This document shows, piece after piece, positions 1 through 8,998 of a stretch of 63,281 bases of DNA (the stretch's first letter is position 1; the number at the start of each line of letters is the position of its first letter). The position numbers were made by a program, and so were the translations under genes. Under the pieces are notes generated by a model, which ran no database searches, was not told the DNA's origin, and saw only the letters and a program-made list of their open reading frames with translations. Source of the DNA: Armatimonadota bacterium (GTDB lineage Bacteria > Armatimonadota > Zipacnadia > UBA1398 > JAKPQA01); the NCBI GenBank assembly GCA_029547025.1, contig JAKPQA010000170.1:1-63281 (forward strand). Direction: 5' to 3'.

Positions 1-93
1 ACCATGGCGATCCTGCAGACGCTCTTCGGGACGTGGTCACTCCGCGGCCTCGACCCCCTCGAAGCCTGCATGGCTATGCTTGCCTCCGCCTGA
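1..93 (+). CDS. C-terminal end of an unidentified protein (partial)
   Basis: Frame 1 is open from the first base and ends at TGA 91-93, giving 30 residues with the core LFGTWSLRGLDPLEACMAML. The LRG..PLEA.. ending faintly recalls the C-termini of some transposases, but 30 residues cannot establish that. The next gene is on the same strand 117 nt downstream. The 94-209 gap shows no clear promoter. It could equally be a chance open frame at the window edge. Confidence 0.3.
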   Translation, partial: TMAILQTLFGTWSLRGLDPLEACMAMLASA

Positions 94-209
94 CACCCCA
101 CGCCCACACCAACTTCACCCACACCAACTCTGAGCTCTCACGGTGTTCAGGCCAGACAGGTGGCGGCCCTCTCGCGCCGAACCATCGCCGCAGTGAGGGA
201 GCGTGGCCC

Positions 210-1532
210 ATGCATTCGCGGGTTAGGCTTGGGAGTGGGAGGCTGTCTCGTCGCGAGTTGCTCCAAGGATCGCTCGGGGCTGCCGCGCTCTGGGCGGGGA
301 GGAGTTCGGCGATGGCAGCACCAATCGTCGGCGACAGGCTGTGGCTCTGGGGTCACCCGGCGGGGTGCCATACGCGGAGCCAGGATCAGTGGGGCATCCC
401 CGGCGTGTCGACGATCACCCCCGCCGAGGCGGCCCGGCTGATGGGCATTCGCAACCTGATGATGGTCCGCTACGAGCTCGAGCCCCGGCCTCCCTTCGCG
501 GCCGAAGCTCGCGAGCTGCAGGGCCTCGATCAGGTTCTCTGGTCCGTCGAGGGGGGTGGCGGCGACGACGTGGACGCCGTCCTTGCCCTCGCTGGCCGCA
601 TGCCCAACCTCCGAGGCATCCTGATGGACGACTACTTCGGGCGGGTCCCCAGGCCCGCCATGTGGCTGGCGGCGAACGGCGCGGATTTCCCCGTGACGCT
701 GACGCTGCGGCTTGCTCAGCCCGTCGCGGCAACGGCTCTGCGCCTGGTGCAGTCGGCATGGACGACCGGCGACTACCGAACCGCCGATTACGCGGTCGAC
801 GTCTCGGCCGACGGCCATCAATGGGAGGAAACCGCGCGCGGTACCATGCCGAACGAGCCCAGTGCTGAGGCCGAGGTGCCTCTCCCCGGCCGCCCCTGCG
901 CGGCGGTGAGAGTACGCATCCTCGGCACCCACGACCAGGCCGGCGCCCGGAGTTGTGGCCTCACGGCAGCTCACCTCGTCGCCGGCGGGGTAGTGATCAC
1001 TGAAGGCGTCACCGCCGAGGCATCCTCTGAGTACCCGGGCCATCCGGCGTCGAATCTGCTCGCCGACGATCGGGGTGAACCAACAGGCCCCTTCTCGCTG
1101 TCAGCGTTGCGGGCGCTGCGTCACAAGCTCGACTCGGCCCCACTACCCCTCGAACTGCATGCGGTGCTGTACACCCACGAGCTTCAGCTGGGCCAGTGGC
1201 TCATGCCACATATCGAGGTCTGCGATGCCGTCTCTCTCTGGACTTGGCGCGCGGAGGAGCTCGCGCGGCTCCCTGAGAGTCTCGATCGTTGCGAGGCGAT
1301 CATCGGAGACAAGCGCAAGCTGCTTGGCTTGTACATGTGGGACTATGGCAACAAGGCACCCATGCCGCTGTCGCTCATGGAGCGCCAGTGTACCCTGGGT
1401 CTCCAATGGCTTCGGTCGGGCCGCGTCCAGGGACTGATCTTTCTCGCGAGCTGCATCTGCGATCTTGGGCTCGAGGCCGTGGAGTGGAGCCGCGAGTGGA
1501 TCCGAATGCACCAGGCCGAGGTCCTCGGCTAG
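210..1532 (+). CDS. Tat-exported TIM-barrel-like protein with an inserted F5/8C-type domain
   Basis: The 440-residue product starts at ATG 210, after an AGGGAG sequence, so that a twin-arginine signal (SRRELLQG, then an Ala/Leu-rich stretch to about residue 36) lies at the N-terminus. The open frame extends upstream to 33, but that extension precedes the signal and is unlikely to be translated. Residues 40-155 and 290-440 look like halves of an alpha/beta barrel (GILMDDYFGR; LLGLYMWDYG). Between them lies a stretch resembling a coagulation factor 5/8C (discoidin) carbohydrate-binding domain (TADYAVDVSADGHQWEE). This suggests a secreted glycan-active protein, but no enzyme family was recognised and catalytic residues are unassigned. 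Its stop overlaps the convergent methyltransferase by 4 nt. Confidence 0.75.
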   Translation: MHSRVRLGSGRLSRRELLQGSLGAAALWAGRSSAMAAPIVGDRLWLWGHPAGCHTRSQDQWGIPGVSTITPAEAARLMGIRNLMMVRYELEPRPPFAAEARELQGLDQVLWSVEGGGGDDVDAVLALAGRMPNLRGILMDDYFGRVPRPAMWLAANGADFPVTLTLRLAQPVAATALRLVQSAWTTGDYRTADYAVDVSADGHQWEETARGTMPNEPSAEAEVPLPGRPCAAVRVRILGTHDQAGARSCGLTAAHLVAGGVVITEGVTAEASSEYPGHPASNLLADDRGEPTGPFSLSALRALRHKLDSAPLPLELHAVLYTHELQLGQWLMPHIEVCDAVSLWTWRAEELARLPESLDRCEAIIGDKRKLLGLYMWDYGNKAPMPLSLMERQCTLGLQWLRSGRVQGLIFLASCICDLGLEAVEWSREWIRMHQAEVLG

Positions 1533-2677
1533 TCGAGCTCCAGAATCAGCCCCTTCAGGTATTCAGTCTTGCGGAACGAGAGTAGGACCGGATGGTCCTG
1601 CGGCTGGGCGAGCCGCCTGAGGATGCGGCAGGGCCGGTCTCCAGCCGCTTCGGCCACGAGAGCGTCCAGGCGCGATCGGTCTATGGCCCCGCTGCAGGAG
1701 AACGTGGCCAGGACGCCTCCCGGCCGCACCAGGCGCATTGCCCAGGCCTGGAGCTTCCGGTATGCCCGTTCCGCCGTCGCCCGATCGCCGTCCGGCGCGA
1801 GCATCTTCGGGGGGTCGAGGACCACAAGCCCGTAGCTCTTGCCGGCGCTCCCCAGCCGCTTCAGCACATCGAATGCGTCACCCTCAGTCCGCTCCGCCCG
1901 GCCGGCATGCCCCGCCAACTCCAGGTTCCGCCGGGCCAGCTCGAGGGCCCGACGCGACCCGTCCACCAAGTGAGCGCTGACCGCGCCGGCGGCGAGACAC
2001 GCCACGCTGAAACCTCCCGTGTAACAGAACACGTCCAGCACGCTGACGCCGTCCGCATACTCGGCAACTGCCTGCCGGTTCTCCCGCTGGTCGCAGAACC
2101 ACCCGGTCTTCTGCCCGCCTCGCGGGTCCACGACGAACGAGTGTGGCGGCTCGTGTATCTCGATGAGCTCGGGGGGTTCGGCGCCGCAGACCGTGGTCAG
2201 GCCATCGACGGTCCGAAGGCTCACGCCGTGGGCATCCGTGGACGAGCACAGCTCCTCACAGACGGGCCCGAGGTAGGGCCGCAGCGCCGGGCATTCCAGC
2301 TCAGCGACCAGATGGCCCGCGTACGCGTCCACCACCAGGCCCGGGAGGCCATCGGCCTCGCCAAAGACGAGCCGGTACGCGTCCACCCCGGCAGCGCGGA
2401 TCCGCTCGCGCCGTTGTGCGGCGCGCCGCGCCAGGTCGCAGAACAGCGCGGGTGTGACGATATCCTCGGAGCGCCAGCTTACCAGCCGCAGCGGGAACCG
2501 GGGGTCGCCGGTCCACAGACCCCAGGCCAGGAAAGCGCCCCGGTCGTCGACCAACCGGGCTGCGGTGCCCGTCTGGGCCGGCCCCGTGTGCCGCCGTACC
2601 ATCCCGGCATCGACCCAGGGATGGCGGGCGATCACCTGCGCCACTCGGTCGGCGCGGATAACGACCGGGTCGGCCAT
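1529..2677 (-). CDS. rlmI: Class I SAM-dependent rRNA (cytosine-C5) methyltransferase, RlmI/COG1092 family
   Basis: This 382-residue protein has the family's usual length and order: an N-terminal PUA-like RNA-binding region (residues 1-75), a linker, and a Rossmann methyltransferase domain. Seen motifs are the SAM-binding VLDVFCYTGGFSV, the DPPK motif, and a FSCSG segment near the C-terminus, where the family's catalytic Cys sits. The expected role is methylation of a cytosine in 23S rRNA in the cytoplasm. The start codon directly abuts the stop of the upstream response-regulator gene (no gap), so the two are probably co-transcribed and translationally coupled. RlmI is the nearest named member; related subgroups such as RlmK-like or YwbD cannot be excluded. 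Confidence 0.88.
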   Translation of the reverse strand: MADPVVIRADRVAQVIARHPWVDAGMVRRHTGPAQTGTAARLVDDRGAFLAWGLWTGDPRFPLRLVSWRSEDIVTPALFCDLARRAAQRRERIRAAGVDAYRLVFGEADGLPGLVVDAYAGHLVAELECPALRPYLGPVCEELCSSTDAHGVSLRTVDGLTTVCGAEPPELIEIHEPPHSFVVDPRGGQKTGWFCDQRENRQAVAEYADGVSVLDVFCYTGGFSVACLAAGAVSAHLVDGSRRALELARRNLELAGHAGRAERTEGDAFDVLKRLGSAGKSYGLVVLDPPKMLAPDGDRATAERAYRKLQAWAMRLVRPGGVLATFSCSGAIDRSRLDALVAEAAGDRPCRILRRLAQPQDHPVLLSFRKTEYLKGLILELD

Positions 2678-3436
2678 CTACCCCTCCGCGTCAGGCCACG
2701 ACTGAAGGAAGCGCTGCAGCCGCGACACGACGCTGGCGATCTCACCATAGCGCCCGATGGCCGCAGTGAGCCGCCCCTGAGCCAGATACCGTGACACCTC
2801 GCCCGCGGGCTTGGCCAGCGAGTCCACCCCCAACACCGCGGCGGCTCCGTGGATCCGCGTGGCGATCACCCGGGCCTCGGCCGTCCTGCCGGAGCCCAAT
2901 GCCTCGGCGAGCGGCACCAGCGCTTCCTGTGCCTCCGCCGCCAGATCAGCCAGGGCCCGGAAGCCGGCCTTCGGGTCGGGCCCGTGACCCAAGTGGGTGG
3001 CCACGGCCACGGGATGGAAGTCCGACGCGGCCAGCGCCTGCTTCTCGAGTCGGTCCAGTCTCTGGGCCAGCACCTGGGCGTTGGCCGGCTTCACGAGGTA
3101 GTCCTGGACTCCCGCCTCGATGGCCTCCTCCACCAGTTGCCTGTCCGCCGCGGTTGAGTACACCAGGATGGGTACATGAGCGGTCCGGGGGTCCAGCCGA
3201 ACCATGCGCGCAAACGTAAGACCATCCATTCCCGGCATCAGGATATCGGTCACGATCGCATCGACGGGCAGATTCCTCAGCACGTTGAGCGCCTCTTGTC
3301 CGTCGGCGGCCGTGGCAACCCGATGGCCGCCCTTCTCGACGGCAGCCGTTACCAGACGACGCAGAAGCTGGCTGTCATCCACCACGAGCACCAGCATCGG
3401 CCGCCCCTGAGCGGCCACGCTTCCCCCGGCTATCAT
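2678..3436 (-). CDS. Response regulator receiver domain fused to an Hpt-like domain
   Basis: ATG 3436 follows a near-perfect GGGGGAGGTG Shine-Dalgarno sequence, giving 252 residues; the open frame runs further upstream but lacks a better start. Residues 14-130 form a CheY-type receiver with acidic pair D20/D21, phospho-acceptor D64 in TDILMPGMDG, S/T at VYSTA and K116 in LVKPAN. Residues 160-245 are helical with H196 in IHGAAAVLG, resembling a histidine phosphotransfer domain. No DNA-binding or enzymatic output domain is visible, so it probably works as a phosphorelay intermediate. A partner kinase is not adjacent; the hybrid kinase at 11379-14327 is the only one in the window. It abuts the rRNA methyltransferase gene downstream. 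Confidence 0.82.
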   Translation of the reverse strand: MIAGGSVAAQGRPMLVLVVDDSQLLRRLVTAAVEKGGHRVATAADGQEALNVLRNLPVDAIVTDILMPGMDGLTFARMVRLDPRTAHVPILVYSTAADRQLVEEAIEAGVQDYLVKPANAQVLAQRLDRLEKQALAASDFHPVAVATHLGHGPDPKAGFRALADLAAEAQEALVPLAEALGSGRTAEARVIATRIHGAAAVLGVDSLAKPAGEVSRYLAQGRLTAAIGRYGEIASVVSRLQRFLQSWPDAEG

Positions 3437-3583
3437 GTGACACCTCCCCCGTGGTCCGTGCGGGCAGGCGGGCGACCGGCGCGCCCGCGACACGCGGCAG
3501 CCCCCTCGCGGAGGACCTGCAATCGCATGCGCTGAATGCCACCCCACATGGGCCCCTGGGCCCACACTGACAGGAGAGTGTCC

Positions 3584-6121
3584 GTGGCCGCCTCAATGAA
3601 CCGGCGCCAGTTCCTCCGTGCCGGCGCCTGTACTGCGCTGGCTGCTTCCGCTCTTGGTGCTCAGGAGGCTCGCCCCATGCTTACCATCGCCCGACAGGGC
3701 CACAGCGACTACTCCATCATGTGCCCTGAGAACGCGTCGCCATCCCAGGCACATGCGGCCCGCGAACTCCAAGCGTTCATCTCACAGATGACGGGCGCCG
3801 CCCTGCCGGTGATCTCGGACGCGATGCCTCTTCCCAAGTGTGCCATACTCCTGGGCCACACCCGGTACACCGCCAGCATTCTGGCAGATACCAATTCCGA
3901 GACCCGGCTCGGAGACGATGGCTTTGCCATCCGCACCGCCGGCCCTCATCTGGCCATCCTGGGGGGCCCCATTCGCGGCACGCTGTACGGAGTCTATGAG
4001 CTCCTCGAACACTACTGGGGCTGCCGGTGGTACTCCACCTTCCACAGCGTGGTGCCCAAACACGACCCGCTCACGCTACCCGAGATCGACGACCTCCAGG
4101 TCCCGGCGTTCGCCATGCGCGAGCCCTTCTGGTTCGAGATGCTCGACGGCGACATGGCCGCGCGCAATCGCGTCAACGGCAGCAACATGGGGCTCGAGGA
4201 GAGGCACGGGGGGAAGATCCGGTTCGGAGGCGGCCTATTTGTGCATACATTCTATCATCTCGTGCCGCCCGACGAGTTCTTCGCGGACCACCCCGAGTAC
4301 TTCAGCCTCATCGATGGAGAGCGGCGCGTCGGGTTTTCTCAGCTTTGCCTCACCAATCCTGATGTTTTGCGCATCGTCACCGAGCGCGTGCTCGAACGCA
4401 TCCGCCGCGATCCAAGCGCCAAGCTGTTCAGCGTGAGCCAGAACGACTGGGACGGACACTGCACATGCGATGCCTGCATGGAGATCGAGCAGGCTGAGGA
4501 ATCCCCCGCCGGCACCCTCATCTGGTTTGTGAACCAGGTAGCCGAGGCCGTCGAACGCGAGTTCCCCGATGTCTGGATTGAGACCCTCGCCTATCAGTAC
4601 ACACGCAAGCCGCCGAAGTCCATCCGGCCCCGGCACAACGTGGTGCCGCGGATCTGCACCATCGAGTGCGACTTCTCGGCCCCCCTCGATGTCAGCACAT
4701 ACCCTCAGAACCAGAGCCTCGTTGAACACATGCGCGGCTGGTCCGCCCTCAGTGACAAGCTCTATGTCTGGGACTACACCACCAACTTCCACAACTACAT
4801 CGGCCCGCACCCGAACTTCCCGGCATTGCAGGGCAACATCCGCTTCTTCCGCGATAACCACGTCGTGGGCCTCTTCGAGCAAGGGGCAGCCGAAGGGCCT
4901 CACGCCGAGTTCGGCGAGCTCCGTGGCTGGCTTCTCGCCAAGCTCTTGTGGAATCCGGATCAGCCCATCCAACCCCTGCTCGACGACTTCTTCACTGGTT
5001 ACTATGGTGCCGCCGCCGGCCCCATCCGCCAGTACTTCGATGAGCTCCAGAAGCTCCCGGGCGCGGCCGGGGCGACGCTCCGCATCTTCGACTCGCTCCG
5101 CAACCCGTGGCTGAACCTCGAGTTCGTTGAGCGGGCCGAGGCGCTCTTCGCCGAGGCCGAGCGGCTGGCGTCCGGCGACGATGCCCTGCTCTACCGCGTT
5201 CGCATGACCGGCATTCCGGTCTTGTGGGCCCGCACCCGGCTGATGCCGGAGCCCTGTCGGCGCTATCGGGTCGACGGGGACCGCCTCGTGCTGTGCGAGC
5301 TCGATCCGGCCTACCGGCGCGCCGGGGCCGAACTGCTCTGCCGCATTCACCAGGGCAAGGTCCGCATCCGCGAGTACAACGGCTATCACACCCAGGCCCT
5401 CATCGACCTGACCGGCGAGATCGAGGGTTTCCCGCTGACCACGCTCTCGGCGGAAACCATGACACTCTCCACGGCCCCCGGATGCGGGGGCAGCGCCGTC
5501 GTATGGGGCGACGTCGGAGGCCCCAACTGGCTCTGCCCCGAGCTCGGCGGCGTCGAGATCATCGACCGCCACGATTCCCCGCAGGTCCCGAGCTTTTCTG
5601 AGTACGACGTGATCGATGCGGGCGATGCCTACATCAACCTCCGGGAGAAGGAGCCCATCGCGGTGTGGGGGCCGCAGACCAAGGAGCGCCTCGGCCAGAC
5701 CCGCGAACTGCGGCTCACCGACGGGAGCCTGCGAGTCACACACACCTTCAGCATGGAGCGGCAGACCCGCTCCGTATCCCCGGCGGTCCGGATGGCGCTG
5801 CGGGTGGGGGAGTTGAGCCAGGTGCGCGTGGAGTGGCCCGAGGGCGGCCACATGGAGCTGGCGCTCGCCGAAGGTGAGGCATCGCGCACGTTCGATCTGC
5901 CCGACACTGCAGGCGCTGCCGCGCGGTTCGCCGTGACCCCCGTCGCCGGCGGCGGCAGTCTGAGAGTCTCGCTGTCCGAACCGGCGACTGCTGGCGTCTG
6001 CGTGCATCTCGACCGCGAGGCCGCGGGGGCCGTCCTGGTGGCCCGACTGCCTCAGCGAGAGGTCGGGCCGGGCAACCCACTCGTGGTCACGGCCACTCTG
6101 GGGGCAGACGCGGGTGGATAG
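3584..6121 (+). CDS. Secreted DUF4838 glycoside-hydrolase-like protein
   Basis: GTG 3584 lies 7 nt after AGGAG and is the best-spaced start; ATG 3596 in the same frame is the alternative. The protein (about 845 residues) opens with a Tat-type signal (MNRRQFLRAG...). Residues 30-150 resemble the N-terminal domain of GH67/GH20-type enzymes (HAARELQAFI, GTLYGVYELLE). The following barrel carries DUF4838 hallmarks: HTFYHLVPP, SVSQNDWDGHCTCDAC and YVWDYTTNFHNY. The C-terminal about 300 residues are beta-rich. An exported role on acidic or amino sugars is likely, but the reaction is not known for this family. It overlaps the next gene by 8 nt, so the pair should be translated together. Confidence 0.82.
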   Translation: MAASMNRRQFLRAGACTALAASALGAQEARPMLTIARQGHSDYSIMCPENASPSQAHAARELQAFISQMTGAALPVISDAMPLPKCAILLGHTRYTASILADTNSETRLGDDGFAIRTAGPHLAILGGPIRGTLYGVYELLEHYWGCRWYSTFHSVVPKHDPLTLPEIDDLQVPAFAMREPFWFEMLDGDMAARNRVNGSNMGLEERHGGKIRFGGGLFVHTFYHLVPPDEFFADHPEYFSLIDGERRVGFSQLCLTNPDVLRIVTERVLERIRRDPSAKLFSVSQNDWDGHCTCDACMEIEQAEESPAGTLIWFVNQVAEAVEREFPDVWIETLAYQYTRKPPKSIRPRHNVVPRICTIECDFSAPLDVSTYPQNQSLVEHMRGWSALSDKLYVWDYTTNFHNYIGPHPNFPALQGNIRFFRDNHVVGLFEQGAAEGPHAEFGELRGWLLAKLLWNPDQPIQPLLDDFFTGYYGAAAGPIRQYFDELQKLPGAAGATLRIFDSLRNPWLNLEFVERAEALFAEAERLASGDDALLYRVRMTGIPVLWARTRLMPEPCRRYRVDGDRLVLCELDPAYRRAGAELLCRIHQGKVRIREYNGYHTQALIDLTGEIEGFPLTTLSAETMTLSTAPGCGGSAVVWGDVGGPNWLCPELGGVEIIDRHDSPQVPSFSEYDVIDAGDAYINLREKEPIAVWGPQTKERLGQTRELRLTDGSLRVTHTFSMERQTRSVSPAVRMALRVGELSQVRVEWPEGGHMELALAEGEASRTFDLPDTAGAAARFAVTPVAGGGSLRVSLSEPATAGVCVHLDREAAGAVLVARLPQREVGPGNPLVVTATLGADAGG

Positions 6122-8591
6122 GGTCCCCCAGTCTCCGGTACAGCGGACGGAGGCCGTGCGAGCGGGCATGGCCGCACTCTTGCTCGCCCCCCTGCTACTG
6201 GGCGCCGCAGGGGCAGATGAAGTGTGGGTCGTCGCCCGGGAGCTTCCGCAGGCCTTCGGGCGAAGGCCTGCTGTCCAGGATGCCCTCGAAGCGGCCGGCG
6301 TCCGCTACCGGCTCTTCGACGACGTGGGCGACCTGCCACCCCTGAGCCCGCAGGCGCGGGCCCTCTTCCTGTGCGCGGTGGACTACCCGGATCCTGTCCG
6401 GCTGCCTCGGCGAACGTGCGCCGCGCTTGAGTCGTGGGTCGCCGGCGGAGGCCATCTCTACGCCGAGTACTGCCAGCCCGACGGGGGCCGTCGCCTTTTC
6501 GGTGTGCCGACGGCTGGCCACCCCGTGCTGGCCCGACACGAGCGGCTGGCGCTCACGGGCGAGTGGCCCGAGGCCGGCCCGGCAGGCTGCCTACTCGATG
6601 AGCACATGTCCTACGCTCTGCAGCTGCAGCCGCCTGAGGCCGGAGTCGAGGTGGCCCGTTACGGCCGGCACCTGGGTACGTACACGCGCACCGAGGTCGA
6701 GACCGGCTACGCCGTCATCGTCGACCTGGGGCGCGAGGTAACGGTCGCATCGGTCTCACAGCGCTTCGGTGCCGGGCGACCGGAGTATGAACCCGAGAGC
6801 GTTGAGGTCAGCCTGTCCACCGACGGGGTGACGTTCCACACGGTCGGCAGCGCTACTGGGCCGTTCAAGGCAGGCGTCGCGGCAATCACGGCAGATGGGT
6901 TGGCCGCTCGCCTGGTGCGCATCCGTTGCCAGAAGTGGAAGCGCAGCCCGGTCACCGACTTCCTCTTCATGGGTGAGATCGAAGTTCGTGATCCATCCGG
7001 CGCCAACGTCGCGCTCAACTGCCCCTACACGTTGGCTCCCATGCCGGACACGGCCTACGGCGACGCGGGCGGGGAGCTGACGGACGGCCGCATCGACGGC
7101 GAGTACCCCGACGGCTTGTCCGTTGGTTGGGCGACGCGTTCGCCCGCCGCCGAGTGGGCCGGGATTGTGGCCCGGCCCTGGGGAGAGGGCCGGGCCATCC
7201 TCGCCAGCACGGCCCTCAGCGACAGCGCGCGCAGGCACTTCCGCCCATCCCTTGCGTGGTCCCAACTCTGGCGTGCCATAGTCACCCGCACGGTCCCGGG
7301 GGCCACAGTGCCGGCCCCTGACCCGCCGTCCACGCCCGCGATACACATCGAGCCCTCGCAACGGCGAGAGGCCTACCGGCGGGCCCTCGACCGCAATCTG
7401 TTATGGTTCGTGCGCAGTGGCATCATGCCCAGAGCCGACGGCTCGCTCGGCGTGCACAGCGCCCTTGCCCTGTCCGCCCTATTCGGCGGCCCCGTGGAGG
7501 AGCTGGCCTCGTCCTATCGCTGCGACTGCAACGCCATGACTCTCAAAGCGCTGTGGCTCTACGGCGACGTCACAGGAGACGGCCGCTGGCATGACCGTGC
7601 CCTTCGCATGGCTGAGCTTCTCGTCGGTCACCAGTTCTCCGATCCCTCCCTGCCGCGCTTCGGTGGCTTCCCGTGGCTCGACGTCCATGCTGACGCCAGC
7701 TTCCCCTGGGACGACAACACGCGGATCGCGAACGTCCTCCTCTGGCTCTGGGAGCGCACGGGTGACAGGCGGTGGCTCATGCCCGCTCTGCGCAACACTG
7801 AGCTTGCCCGGGCCCTTGCCCGTGAGGACGATGGCGTCATTGCGGGGCAATGGGTCGACCCCGTGGAGCTTGACCGGATCGGGAGGCAATCCTGGCGGGA
7901 CCGAGCCTCGGGTGCCGGCTACCCGGCGTTCGACATCCAACGCTGGGCCGGTGCCGCGCTCGCGACGCGTGACCCGGTCTACCGGGCGCTGGCGCGACGC
8001 GTCTGCGAAGTCCACGGCGGCTCGGTGGGCTCCTTGGGCATGGCGCACGCCGCTCGCATCCTGGGTACCCCGGATGCCGCTCGGTCCCTGGCCGGCTACT
8101 GGGCCCGCTACCTGGCTGATCCCGACGTGCGCCGTTACGGTGTCATGCGCCTCCGAGGACCCGGCTCCTACGAGTGGGCGTTCGAGAATGACTGCTCCAT
8201 CAACACCCTTGCCGGCGAGCCACTCACCGACCAGCTCTACCAGACCTCGTGGGATGCGCTGGCCGCCTGGGCGGCATACAAGGCCATCGGCGACCCGGCT
8301 TGCCGCGAGGCGTTCGAGGGCATCGCCGACTACCTGGTCGCCATCCAATGTGCGGATCCCGATCCGCGGCTCGACGGGTGTTGGATGCGCGGATTCGACT
8401 TCGAGGCCTGGGAGTACTTCGGCGCACCCTACGACCCCAACTACGGTCCCTATCATGCATACTCCGGGTGGATGAACGCCATTATCGATACCGCTCTGGC
8501 CCAATACCTGCTGGACGAGAGCCCATACCCGGTCGGCCGCGACCCAGATACCGTACACCGTGTACTGGCGGAAGTCCGGGCCGAGCGCTAG
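6114..8591 (+). CDS. Secreted F5/8C plus alpha/alpha-toroid glycosidase-like protein
   Basis: The longest supported start is GTG 6114, overlapping the previous stop by 8 nt as expected for translational coupling. GTG 6156 and ATG 6168 are in-frame alternatives that still keep the hydrophobic signal ([15 protein letters not shown]). From the 6114 start, residues 35-170 look like a GATase-like domain ([21 protein letters not shown]). Residues 185-295 resemble a discoidin domain ([19 protein letters not shown]). Residues 420-815 are helical repeats with Trp-rich turns, typical of six-hairpin (alpha/alpha)6 glycosidases. The substrate is unknown. Location and coupling suggest it acts with the DUF4838 protein on the same extracellular glycan. 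Confidence 0.77.
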   Translation: MDRVPQSPVQRTEAVRAGMAALLLAPLLLGAAGADEVWVVARELPQAFGRRPAVQDALEAAGVRYRLFDDVGDLPPLSPQARALFLCAVDYPDPVRLPRRTCAALESWVAGGGHLYAEYCQPDGGRRLFGVPTAGHPVLARHERLALTGEWPEAGPAGCLLDEHMSYALQLQPPEAGVEVARYGRHLGTYTRTEVETGYAVIVDLGREVTVASVSQRFGAGRPEYEPESVEVSLSTDGVTFHTVGSATGPFKAGVAAITADGLAARLVRIRCQKWKRSPVTDFLFMGEIEVRDPSGANVALNCPYTLAPMPDTAYGDAGGELTDGRIDGEYPDGLSVGWATRSPAAEWAGIVARPWGEGRAILASTALSDSARRHFRPSLAWSQLWRAIVTRTVPGATVPAPDPPSTPAIHIEPSQRREAYRRALDRNLLWFVRSGIMPRADGSLGVHSALALSALFGGPVEELASSYRCDCNAMTLKALWLYGDVTGDGRWHDRALRMAELLVGHQFSDPSLPRFGGFPWLDVHADASFPWDDNTRIANVLLWLWERTGDRRWLMPALRNTELARALAREDDGVIAGQWVDPVELDRIGRQSWRDRASGAGYPAFDIQRWAGAALATRDPVYRALARRVCEVHGGSVGSLGMAHAARILGTPDAARSLAGYWARYLADPDVRRYGVMRLRGPGSYEWAFENDCSINTLAGEPLTDQLYQTSWDALAAWAAYKAIGDPACREAFEGIADYLVAIQCADPDPRLDGCWMRGFDFEAWEYFGAPYDPNYGPYHAYSGWMNAIIDTALAQYLLDESPYPVGRDPDTVHRVLAEVRAER

Positions 8592-8614
8592 CGGCGCCAG
8601 GGGGCGAGACGCGC

Positions 8615-8998
8615 GTGCAACCCGCGTTCCTCGTGCGACTTCGCATGCTGAAGCAGCACGTGCACGCCCTCGCGCTCGCGTGCCGGCATCCGCGGACCCC
8701 GTGGTACGCGAAGGCGTGGGTCGCGCTCGTCGTCGCCTACGCGCTGAGCCCGATTGACCTGATCCCCGACTTCGTCCCCGTGCTCGGCGCGGTGGACGAC
8801 CTCGTTCTGATGCCCTTGGGTATCTGGGTTGGCCTTCGCCTCGTCCCGCCGGAGGTGATGGCCGAGTGCCGCGAGGCCGCCGCCGGTACGGCATACCGGG
8901 TACGCGGGGCACTGGTGGCCGCTGCCGTGGTCATCGTCATCTGGCTCGCCTGCGCCATAGGCATCGGGTTGTGGCTCTGGGCATACCGGCGGAGCTAG
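8615..8998 (+). CDS. YkvA/DUF1232 family small membrane protein
   Basis: The 127-residue product carries the DUF1232 signature: [20 protein letters not shown] followed by [16 protein letters not shown] second hydrophobic segment near the C-terminus ([20 protein letters not shown]) should span the membrane. GTG 8615 is chosen because it keeps the full family length; ATG 8645 is an in-frame alternative, and neither has a strong Shine-Dalgarno. The function of this widespread family is not established. It follows the toroid gene by 23 nt and ends overlapping the convergent DUF6259-like gene by 4 nt. Confidence 0.85.
   Translation: MQPAFLVRLRMLKQHVHALALACRHPRTPWYAKAWVALVVAYALSPIDLIPDFVPVLGAVDDLVLMPLGIWVGLRLVPPEVMAECREAAAGTAYRVRGALVAAAVVIVIWLACAIGIGLWLWAYRRS

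Noticed and set aside
4235-6169. 644-codon minus-strand open frame opposite the DUF4838 gene
   Set aside because: Shadow of a real gene; composition and motifs are not protein-like, and the plus strand has a signal peptide and conserved motifs.
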